A stretch of DNA of 9,767 nt from Verrucomicrobiales bacterium (lineage in GTDB: Bacteria; Verrucomicrobiota; Verrucomicrobiia; Verrucomicrobiales; Verrucomicrobiaceae), in NCBI GenBank assembly GCA_003453085.1, contig DMMK01000153.1, positions 1-9,767 on the forward strand. Reading direction: 5' to 3'. Positions 1 to 4,817 of this stretch are shown one piece after another. The position numbers and the translations under genes are program-made. The notes under the pieces are model-generated. The model did no database searches. It was not told the origin of the DNA and saw only the letters and a program-made list of their open reading frames with translations. Each line of letters begins with the position of its first letter. Position 1 is the stretch's first letter.

Positions 1-831
1 AGCTTCTTCGGCGGCGGGGGAGGCGGTGGCGGACGCCAGCGCAAAGACGGCCCCCAGCGTGGCAGCGACCTCCGGTACGGCCTCGAAATCTCCCTTGAAG
101 AGGCCGCCAGCGGCTGCGAGCGCGAGATCGAGTACGAGCGCCTCAACAGTTGCAAGACCTGCTCCGGCAGCGGCTCCGCCAGTGGCGGTGGCAAAAAGAC
201 CTGCCGCACCTGCGGCGGCGTGGGCCAGGTCATCTCCTCGCGCGGTTTCTTCCAGATCCAGCAGACCTGCCCGGACTGCAGCGGCTCCGGCGAAGTCATC
301 AGCGACCCTTGCAAAACCTGCTCCGGCAGCGGCCGCTCGAAAGAGCGCACCAAAATTAGAGTCAAAATCCCCGCTGGTATCGAGGACGGCTCCCGTCTTC
401 GTTCCGGTGGCAATGGCGACTACGGCAGCAAAGGCGGCCCGGCGGGCGATCTGTACATCGTCGTCCAGGTGCGCCAGCACGATATCTTCGAGCGTGAAGG
501 CGATGACCTCCACTGCCAGATGCCGCTCAGCTTTGCCACCGCCACCCTCGGCGGCGAGACCACCGTCCCCACCCTGGAAGGCAAGGCCAACCTGAAAGTG
601 CCCGCGGGCACCCAGAACGGCACCACCTTCCGCCTCCGCGGCAAAGGCATCAAAACCCTGGGCGAAGATCACCACGGTGACCTCTACGTCCACGTGCAGA
701 TCGCCGTGCCCACCAAGCTCTCGACCGAGCAAAAGACCCATCTCGAAGCCTTTGCCAAGTCCTTTGGCGAAACGCCCTCCTCCACCATGGAGCAAAGCTT
801 CTTTGAAAAGGCCAAAAAGTTCTTCAAATAA
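1..831 (+). CDS. dnaJ: Chaperone DnaJ (Hsp40), 5'-truncated by the window edge
   Basis: Co-chaperone that delivers unfolded cytosolic proteins to DnaK and stimulates its ATPase. The reading frame is open from base 1, so the start codon and the N-terminal J domain (HPD motif) lie outside the window; 276 residues remain. Visible parts in order are the end of the Gly-rich linker (residues 3-10, seven glycines in a row), the start of the substrate-binding region (RGSDLRYGLEISLEEAASG), and the zinc-binding domain with all four CxxCxGxG repeats (Cys pairs 50/53, 67/70, 89/92, 103/106). The C-terminal beta domains follow, with the family signatures HDIFEREGDDL and RLRGKGI. All eight zinc ligands are intact, so the visible part looks functional. 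The TAA at 829-831 is followed after 51 bases by a glutaredoxin gene on the same strand, possibly cotranscribed. Confidence 0.96.
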   Translation, partial: SFFGGGGGGGGRQRKDGPQRGSDLRYGLEISLEEAASGCEREIEYERLNSCKTCSGSGSASGGGKKTCRTCGGVGQVISSRGFFQIQQTCPDCSGSGEVISDPCKTCSGSGRSKERTKIRVKIPAGIEDGSRLRSGGNGDYGSKGGPAGDLYIVVQVRQHDIFEREGDDLHCQMPLSFATATLGGETTVPTLEGKANLKVPAGTQNGTTFRLRGKGIKTLGEDHHGDLYVHVQIAVPTKLSTEQKTHLEAFAKSFGETPSSTMEQSFFEKAKKFFK

Positions 832-882
832 GGTTAGGCCTGCGGGCGTAACCCTTCCCTGAACCCCACACCTCTGAATCCT

Positions 883-1239
883 ATGAGCCAACCGAAAATC
901 ACCGCCTACCTGAAGACCTACTGCGGCTGGAGCGAAGGCGTGCGCGCCATCTTCCGCAAATACAACCTCGACTTCGAAGAGAAGGACATCATCAAAAACC
1001 CCGCCTTCCGTTGGGAGATGGAACAGAAAAGCGGCCAGCCCCTGAGTCCCTGCGTGGAGATCAATGGCACCATGCTTCCTGACATCAGCGGCGAAGAAGT
1101 GGAGCGCTGGATGCTCGCCAACAACCTTCTGGAAAAGGACGAGACCCCACCCGATGCCCCGATTGATTCTGCCTGCACCGACGCCCAGCACGCCGCCATG
1201 GCCGCTGGCCAGGTGGGCAAGATCAGCTTTGTGAACTGA
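883..1239 (+). CDS. Glutaredoxin-like protein with monothiol CGWS active site
   Basis: A 118-residue protein with a thioredoxin-fold glutaredoxin domain in residues 4-83, likely a cytosolic glutathione-dependent oxidoreductase or an iron-sulfur handling protein. The active site is CGWS (Cys14 to Ser17), a monothiol-type arrangement. The cis-proline segment reads LSPCVEI (Pro56), where family members usually have TVPxVFI, and it adds a cysteine next to the cis-proline. The glutathione-contact segment corresponds to LPDISGEEVERWM (65-77). A C-terminal extension of about 35 residues (from 84) is Asp/Ala/Pro-rich, contains Cys98, and is not part of the core fold. The ATG has no evident Shine-Dalgarno sequence. 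The gene follows dnaJ by 51 bases, consistent with a shared stress or redox role. The family call is secure; the substrate is not known. Confidence 0.88.
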   Translation: MSQPKITAYLKTYCGWSEGVRAIFRKYNLDFEEKDIIKNPAFRWEMEQKSGQPLSPCVEINGTMLPDISGEEVERWMLANNLLEKDETPPDAPIDSACTDAQHAAMAAGQVGKISFVN

Positions 1240-1251
1240 AGTTCCATCATT

Positions 1252-1287
1252 GCCTGTCTGCCCGGTTGACAAGCCCCGCAGACAGGC
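1252..1287 (+). terminator. Strong stem-loop after the glutaredoxin gene, possible terminator
   Basis: A perfect 10-bp stem (GCCTGTCTGC at 1252-1261 with GCAGACAGGC at 1278-1287) encloses a 16-base loop, starting 13 bases after the glutaredoxin stop. There is no clear run of T after the stem (TTAGTT), so it is a weak intrinsic terminator at best. It could instead be a Rho-assisted or mRNA 3'-end stabilising hairpin. The -35-like TTGACA of the tRNA promoter candidate lies in its loop. Confidence 0.45.
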
Positions 1288-1294
1288 TTAGTTC
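1266..1294 (+). promoter_or_regulatory. Candidate sigma-70-type promoter of tRNA-Cys
   Basis: A perfect consensus -35 box, TTGACA (1266-1271), lies 44 bases before the tRNA 5' end. The expected -10 position, 16-17 bases downstream, holds only a weak match (TTAGTT, 1288-1293). Transcription would start near 1300, giving a leader of about 15 bases. That leader contains a small hairpin, TGCTC-TTT-GAGCA (1301-1313), immediately before the mature tRNA. The -35 match and position support the call; the poor -10 box weakens it. Confidence 0.4.
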
Positions 1295-1315
1295 CACCTC
1301 TGCTCTTTGAGCAAT

Positions 1316-1390
1316 GGCGAGGTAGCAAAGTGGTAATGCACTGGTCTGCAAAACCGGTATGCGCGGGTTCAATTCCCGCCCTCGCCTCCA
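1316..1390 (+). tRNA. tRNA-Cys (anticodon GCA)
   Basis: A complete 75-nt cloverleaf. The acceptor stem GGCGAGG (1316-1322) pairs perfectly with CCTCGCC (1380-1386). The D arm has the AAGTGGTAA loop, and the anticodon stem CTGGT/ACCGG flanks the loop CTGCAAA with anticodon GCA at 1348-1350. The T arm is GCGGG-TTCAATT-CCCGC, the discriminator is T1387, and the CCA tail (1388-1390) is encoded. Every arm aligns without gaps to the E. coli tRNA-Cys I recall. A hairpin terminator starts at the very next base. Open frames overlapping this gene are spurious. Confidence 0.97.
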
Positions 1391-1410
1391 CCTTGAAACA
1401 TCAAGGTTTT
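1391..1410 (+). terminator. Intrinsic terminator of tRNA-Cys
   Basis: CCTTGA-AACA-TCAAGG forms a perfect 6-bp stem with a tetraloop (1391-1406), followed by TTTT (1407-1410). It abuts the encoded CCA end of the tRNA, so it very probably defines the 3' end of the precursor. Confidence 0.75.
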
Positions 1411-1759
1411 GTCCCCGGGACATCGCATGGTTTGAACGTGTCACGGTCACAGCGGACAAACAAATCACAAGCCAGCTTCTCAAAAGGCTATGTGGATTCA
1501 TACCATGGAGACAAATTCATATCGTTCGCTCTGCTGAGGGACGGACTAACCAAAAAGGCTCGAACACAAGCACTGTTTGCCTAGCATCTTTTTTCAGATG
1601 GGCTGGAAAACTCGATATTCGTGGAGGTAAAATTTATTCTATAGACAACGCGTCGAGACATTTTCAACCTGGCGCTGGCCTCACTTGAGACTACCCAAGC
1701 TATTTTTGGACGACTACCCCCCAAAGCATTTCACAAAAACCTCCAAGGTTATTTACCCC
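1411..1759. other. Gene-free stretch downstream of tRNA-Cys
   Basis: I see no convincing gene in about 350 bases. Open frames here extend spuriously out of the tRNA or show no protein-like pattern. A 13-base palindrome, TGTCCC-C-GGGACA (1410-1422), follows the tRNA terminator, and GTCACGGTCAC (a 5-base direct repeat) lies near 1440. A GGAGG motif near 1623 is not followed by any usable start codon. Composition is more AT-rich than the flanking core genes. Together with the tRNA upstream this suggests inserted DNA, but no copy of the tRNA 3' end was found to mark an attachment site. Confidence 0.4.
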
Positions 1760-2149
1760 ATGGCCCCTAATCCCAACACGCTCAGCTTCGCGTTGTATCC
1801 GTGGTTTGCTGAACACGGCGCTGATTTTGTCCACCCAGAGGATTTGCAACGCTTTGTCGCATTGGCTCCATACGGGAGAGTATTCACAGTAAGTGCCGTA
1901 GATGGTGAATTTGTCGAGCTTGGCTACGGAACTGAGAAATTTCGGGTCATCTCAAAGCTACTCCAACTGGTTCCCGGTCCCAAATTTATTATCGGACAGA
2001 AAATTCGTTGCGCTTCGAGTAACAATTCCGGGCAGATTATTCATATCATTTGGCACTACAAGGAGGAGAAGCCGTTTTATCTAATTGCCATGGATGGCAA
2101 GCCACGCAGTAAGCGGTATTGGGACAACGATCTTGTGGACTATTCGTAA
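1760..2149 (+). CDS. Small DUF6960-like protein of unknown function
   Basis: A 129-residue soluble protein with no signal peptide or membrane segment. The N-terminal half carries LYPWFAEHGADFVHPEDL (12-29) followed by PYGRVF (37-42) and YGTEKFRV (56-63). The C-terminal half looks like a small beta-barrel: IGQKIR, then IIWHYKEEKPFYLI (96-109), then DGKPRSKRYWDNDL (112-125). This layout matches the small family I recall as DUF6960, whose role is unknown to me. An in-frame TTG at 1685 would add 25 residues of poor quality. I chose the ATG at 1760 because family-like sequence begins right after it and AAGG lies about 11 bases upstream. The gene stands alone between a tRNA and a gene remnant and is more AT-rich than its core neighbours. 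An immunity-type or other accessory role is possible but only guessed. Confidence 0.7.
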   Translation: MAPNPNTLSFALYPWFAEHGADFVHPEDLQRFVALAPYGRVFTVSAVDGEFVELGYGTEKFRVISKLLQLVPGPKFIIGQKIRCASSNNSGQIIHIIWHYKEEKPFYLIAMDGKPRSKRYWDNDLVDYS

Positions 2150-2252
2150 CCGTCACGCCAAGCACCATCGGATAAAGGTCTTAGCGAATGAGGTACGAAG
2201 TTTTGAGGGAGCCATCAATCATTTTAAAGCGGACAAGCGGTGGACGAAGTGA

Positions 2253-2516
2253 AGCTGGACAGGCCTGAAGACCGAGACCGCCCTGCTAGAGAAGGGCTTC
2301 CTTTCCCAATACGGCTGCTCCACCCTGGAAAATGACTTCAATGGCCTAACCATCCGCCGCTTCGCCGGCGATGCCACCCTGTGGACCTTGGCCCGGCAAT
2401 ACCCCAGGATCCAGACCAAGCTGAAAATCGCCCTGTCTTTCTACCAACAACTGGATCCCGCCTACACCGAGGCCTTTTTCAAATCGCAGGCTGCCAGCCG
2501 GCCGCCTAACCATTGA
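2253..2516 (+). pseudogene. Gene remnant, possibly the C-terminus of a putative zinc metallopeptidase
   Basis: An open frame of 87 codons follows an in-frame TGA (2250-2252), has no usable start codon and ends at TGA 2514-2516. Its codon choice is GC-rich and protein-like, unlike the DNA just upstream. The translation includes LLEKGFLSQYGCSTLENDF, then LWTLARQYPRIQTKLKIAL, then SFYQQLDPAYTEAFFKSQ. The arrangement of G-F-(L/V)-S-x-Y followed by x-D-F and later helical segments resembles the end of putative zinc-binding metallopeptidases (Peptidase_Mx1-like), just after the HExxH motif, which is absent here. The same frame continues a few codons before the TGA (ADKRWTK), which suggests a decayed gene rather than a clean truncation. 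The coding origin is fairly likely; the family assignment is tentative. Confidence 0.45.
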
Positions 2517-2572
2517 TGATAGAGGCCCCACATCTGTATCTTATTTTGGACGAAGCAAGCTTTCGCCGAGCG

Positions 2573-3136
2573 TCACAAGCCCGAGGCTTCATTCGGCAAA
2601 TCGTTCAGTCTGATTGCCTGAAGCTCTTCCGCCGATAGAGACAACTCAAGGCTGTTTGCCAGCGGGTATCGCAAGGGTCTAGCGGAGTAGCAGAGAAGAC
2701 GTTCAAGGTCCTCTGGGGGGATTGATGATACCGGACAGCCAAAAAGTGTCGCTGATGCGCGGTCCAATCCGGCTTCACAGTGCGAGTAACCTCTGCGAGA
2801 GCGGAATGGAACATGCCGCGCAACAGTTTGAGCGTAATCCGCCGGACTTAATTGGAAATAACAATTCAGAACAGAGATGGCCAAATAACGCGGCACTTTG
2901 TGAAGGACATGGTCGCTAGGCAGTTCCTGGAAGCGCCGAGCCGCATAAAAGAAACGATGAGGTTCTCTGGCCAGAATACCGCCTTGATCGGCCGTAAGCG
3001 ACAAAGGTGCTGGCGCTGCACGAGCAATCGAACAGTACAGCCACACCGCCAACAAGATCATCAAAACCAAACAGCACACAACCGACCGAAGGACGATTCG
3101 GCCAAACCGTTCCAATTTCCATGTGTATTCAATCAT
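2573..3136 (-). CDS. Membrane-anchored protein resembling a degenerate GT51 transglycosylase
   Basis: A 187-residue protein. Residues 13-36 form one hydrophobic membrane segment with a short basic N-terminus, so most of the chain would be periplasmic. The segment VPRYLAISVL (81-90) sits where peptidoglycan glycosyltransferases (GT51) have the helix leading into the catalytic EDxxF motif, but here NCYF replaces it. GYSHCEAGLDRASATLFG (117-133) followed by PEDLERLLCYSARPLRYP (141-158) follows the GT51 pattern G-x-x-A-A-x-x-Y-F-G ... L-x-x-A-x-L-A-x-x-P-x-x-P-x-x-Y. The catalytic Glu and the QGGSTITQQ region are missing and the domain is short, so it would be inactive as a polymerase if related. 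A longer frame starts at 3220, but that start lies inside a strong hairpin. The ATG at 3136 directly precedes the membrane segment. Neither start has a good ribosome site. The gene stands alone. Confidence 0.5.
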   Translation of the reverse strand: MIEYTWKLERFGRIVLRSVVCCLVLMILLAVWLYCSIARAAPAPLSLTADQGGILAREPHRFFYAARRFQELPSDHVLHKVPRYLAISVLNCYFQLSPADYAQTVARHVPFRSRRGYSHCEAGLDRASATLFGCPVSSIPPEDLERLLCYSARPLRYPLANSLELSLSAEELQAIRLNDLPNEASGL

Positions 3137-3190
3137 TGATGAGGACTTGGTTCCTAGAGTGAAAGAGCGGCAGCCCTGCCGCAAGAGGCT

Positions 3191-3343
3191 TTGCTGTTTG
3201 ATCTTGAGAAAAGATGCCATTCTTGTCTGGCATCTTTTTCGCGGTGGAACGACTCCAAGGAGTTGAGAGAGCAGGCGGCAGGCGCACAGATATTGTTGAA
3301 TATGCTAGAAGAACTTGGAAGAGCTACAGCTCAAAGACAATGA
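3191..3343 (+). CDS. Possible small ORF or gene remnant upstream of the ankyrin gene
   Basis: The frame is open from 3158 (after TAG 3155-3157) to TGA 3341-3343; the first plausible start is TTG 3191, giving 50 residues. The second half is strongly helical and protein-like (WNDSKELREQAAGAQILL, then NMLEELGRATAQRQ). The stop lies 3 bases before the ankyrin ATG, a spacing typical of translational coupling. Against it, the first half runs through a perfect 11-bp inverted repeat, and no good start or ribosome site is visible. It may be the 3' tail of a lost gene that once preceded the ankyrin gene. Confidence 0.25.
   Translation: MLFDLEKRCHSCLASFSRWNDSKELREQAAGAQILLNMLEELGRATAQRQ
3209..3239. terminator. 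Perfect inverted repeat with T-rich flank, terminator-like on both strands
   Basis: AAAAGATGCCA (3209-3219) and TGGCATCTTTT (3228-3238) form an 11-bp stem with an 8-base loop. The GC-containing core followed by TTTTT on the plus strand, and by TTTT on the minus strand, gives the form of a bidirectional intrinsic terminator. No intact gene ends next to it on either strand, so it probably marks the end of a gene that has been lost, or insulates the divergent genes on either side. Confidence 0.5.
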
Positions 3344-3346
3344 ATT

Positions 3347-3847
3347 ATGAATGAATCAGAGATTGCCAAAATCCTTCGTGAGGCCGTTAAAGATTCGGAC
3401 ATCGAAAAAGTCCGGTCACTTATTAGCCAATCCAAGGAAAGGCTTCATCATATGACTCCATTTGGCACTTGGTTGCACATCGCGGCGAAGGGCGGGGATC
3501 TTGACCTTATCCATTACCTCATTTCAATGGGAGCGGATGTGAATGCTCGAGGTGGGACTTTTGGGGGTAGTCCTGTCAATCTTGCTGCTGGTTATGGACA
3601 GGTACTAGCTGTTCGAGCTCTGCTTGCTGCGGGGGCCACATTGGATACTTCAGAGTCAGTTCGAAATCCGCTATTTAGTGCAATTCAAGGAGGTCATTTG
3701 GAGATAGTGAAATTGCTTATTGAGAATGGCATTGACTATAAGGTCCGCTATTCTGGCGAATCTATGAAAGACATGGGTGCCCTCGAGTTTGCACAGGAAC
3801 GTGGGGAAATGAAGATAGTGGATTATTTGCGCAGCCTCAGATCTTAG
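3347..3847 (+). CDS. Small ankyrin-repeat protein
   Basis: A 166-residue soluble protein built almost wholly of ankyrin repeats, which form protein-binding helical stacks. An N-terminal capping helix pair (4-30) is followed by repeats at about 39-70 (TPFGTWLHIAAKGGDLDLIHYL, ending MGADVNARGG), 72-104 (SPVNLAAGYG, then ALLAAGATLD) and 107-136 (NPLFSAIQGGHLEIVKLLIENG). A degenerate capping repeat (about 138-163) contains ALEFAQERGEMKIVDYL. There is no signal peptide or enzymatic domain. The HHMTPFGTWLH opening is shared with a group of short bacterial ankyrin proteins I recall from toxin-immunity and accessory loci; no partner toxin is visible here. The ATG at 3347 has a poor ribosome site and follows a possible upstream stop by 3 bases. 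An overlapping out-of-frame ATG lies at 3351. The binding partner is unknown. Confidence 0.85.
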   Translation: MNESEIAKILREAVKDSDIEKVRSLISQSKERLHHMTPFGTWLHIAAKGGDLDLIHYLISMGADVNARGGTFGGSPVNLAAGYGQVLAVRALLAAGATLDTSESVRNPLFSAIQGGHLEIVKLLIENGIDYKVRYSGESMKDMGALEFAQERGEMKIVDYLRSLRS

Positions 3848-3862
3848 GGGACTCAAATTAAG

Positions 3863-3997
3863 ATGTCGGAAAAGAAGAAAAGACACCAGGCATACGAAAC
3901 CATCTCAGCGTTCTAGATGCTTGAAAACCAAGGTTGTCTAGCGGTTCGGGAACCCGGCGGTTGGCACGAGGCCTCCCTGAGAAACTGGGATAAGTGA
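3863..3997 (+). other. Two adjoining in-frame micro-ORFs separated by a TAG
   Basis: ATG 3863 opens 17 codons (MSEKKKRHQAYETISAF), stops at TAG 3914-3916, and an ATG follows at once at 3917. That second ORF runs 26 codons in the same frame (MLENQGCLAVREPGGWHEAS onward) to TGA 3995. The two halves could be one small gene broken by a nonsense change, or chance. There is no clear ribosome site. The rest of the gap between the ankyrin gene and the operon terminator shows nothing further. Confidence 0.2.
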
Positions 3998-4011
3998 ATC
4001 TCAGAGGTAAC

Positions 4012-4037
4012 CAAAAAGAACGCTCACCAAGGCGAGC
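4012..4037 (-). terminator. Intrinsic terminator of the MBOAT-to-carrier operon
   Basis: Read on the minus strand, GCTCGC-CTTG-GTGAGC (4022-4037) forms a 6-bp stem, including one G-T pair, with a tetraloop. It is followed by G and then TTCTTTTTG. The stem begins at the base right after the TGA of the carrier-GNAT gene, so it ends the four-gene transcript cleanly. Confidence 0.75.
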
Positions 4038-4817
4038 TCACTTCCGCATCTGCACCAACTCATCGGCGAAGCCGATGCGGCGCCAGAAGGCGAGGGCAGC
4101 TTCGTTGCCGGTGAGGACTTGGATCTCGATGGAGCGGACTTTGCTGCCTTTCAGCCAGTCTTCCATCTGGGCGACCATGCGGCCAGCTAGGCCGTGGCGG
4201 CGGGCTTCGGGCTTCACATAGACGTAGCTGATCTCACCCACCATGCCGCCGCCGAGGTGGGCGGGCAGCATCTTGCAGTGAGCGCTGGCGAAGCCGACGA
4301 GCTGACCAGCAACGCTGGCACCGAGGATCAAGAAGACGGACTCTGGAAGACGCTCCAGGGCTTGCAGCCAGAGTTTTTCGCCGCCTTCGACCAGAGGGAG
4401 GCGGAGGCCCTGCCCGGCAAAGCCTTGGAACATCTCTTTCATCAAGGCGGGCACCTGCTGCCACTCGGGACTGTTTTTCGCCAGGCGCTGGATCTCTGGC
4501 CCTGCCTGTGAGGCCGTAGCAGACGCATCGCCTGAAGCGCTGCTGGCGGCTGGTGCTTCCGTCTCAGGGAGGTTGAGCGACGTGGCGACAATTTTGGTTA
4601 GGCCGCCCAGGGTGGCATATTCGGCGGGGTCCAGGCTCATGAGATCTGGAAACACGCCAAAGCGCTGCTCGATCTCCGCCAGCAGGGCCACGAGGCCAAA
4701 GGAATCCACCAGGCCGGAGCCGATGATGATGGAGCTGTCCTCCGCCTGGGCAGGATTCAGCCCAGTCTTGGCGATGAGAAAGGCGCGGATGTCTTCTTTG
4801 GAATGGGAGGCAGTCAT
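4038..4817 (-). CDS. DltC-like carrier protein fused to a GNAT acetyltransferase
   Basis: A 259-residue two-domain protein. Residues 5-84 form a carrier-protein domain with GSGLVDSFGL (33-42). Ser39 in the DSF motif is the expected phosphopantetheine attachment site. LLAEIEQRFGV and the downstream ATLGGL resemble DltC, the D-alanyl carrier protein, more than a fatty-acid ACP. An Ala/Ser-rich linker (about 86-106) joins it to a GNAT domain (108-259). The GNAT part shows motif A (ISYVYVKPEARRHGLAGRMV, with the R-R-x-G-x-A acetyl-CoA loop at 206-211) and motif B (NEAALAFWRRIGF, 238-250). Its ATG overlaps the TGA of the adenylation gene (ATGA), and no separate ribosome site is present, so translation is probably coupled. 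Inferred role: it receives an aminoacyl group from the neighbouring ligase, and the GNAT domain may acetylate the amine of the tethered residue. A loading role, like the GNAT loading domain of curacin synthase, is an alternative. Confidence 0.87.
   Translation of the reverse strand: MTASHSKEDIRAFLIAKTGLNPAQAEDSSIIIGSGLVDSFGLVALLAEIEQRFGVFPDLMSLDPAEYATLGGLTKIVATSLNLPETEAPAASSASGDASATASQAGPEIQRLAKNSPEWQQVPALMKEMFQGFAGQGLRLPLVEGGEKLWLQALERLPESVFLILGASVAGQLVGFASAHCKMLPAHLGGGMVGEISYVYVKPEARRHGLAGRMVAQMEDWLKGSKVRSIEIQVLTGNEAALAFWRRIGFADELVQMRK

Noticed and set aside
26..653. Long Ala/Ser/Pro-rich or Arg-rich frames overlapping dnaJ
   Set aside because: Low-complexity products typical of alternate frames in a GC-rich gene; the dnaJ frame explains the region.
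1583..1601. CATCT-TTTTTC-AGATG stem-loop
   Set aside because: Only 5 bp with the T-run in the loop instead of after the stem, so not a terminator.
1330..1688. Open frames running out of the tRNA (84 and 109 codons)
   Set aside because: They overlap the tRNA and its terminator, have no ribosome site, and show no protein-like composition.
2552..2566. CGAAGCAAGCTTTCG near the end of the minus-strand GT51-like gene
   Set aside because: Only a 4-bp outer stem and no T-tract on the minus strand; not convincing as a terminator.
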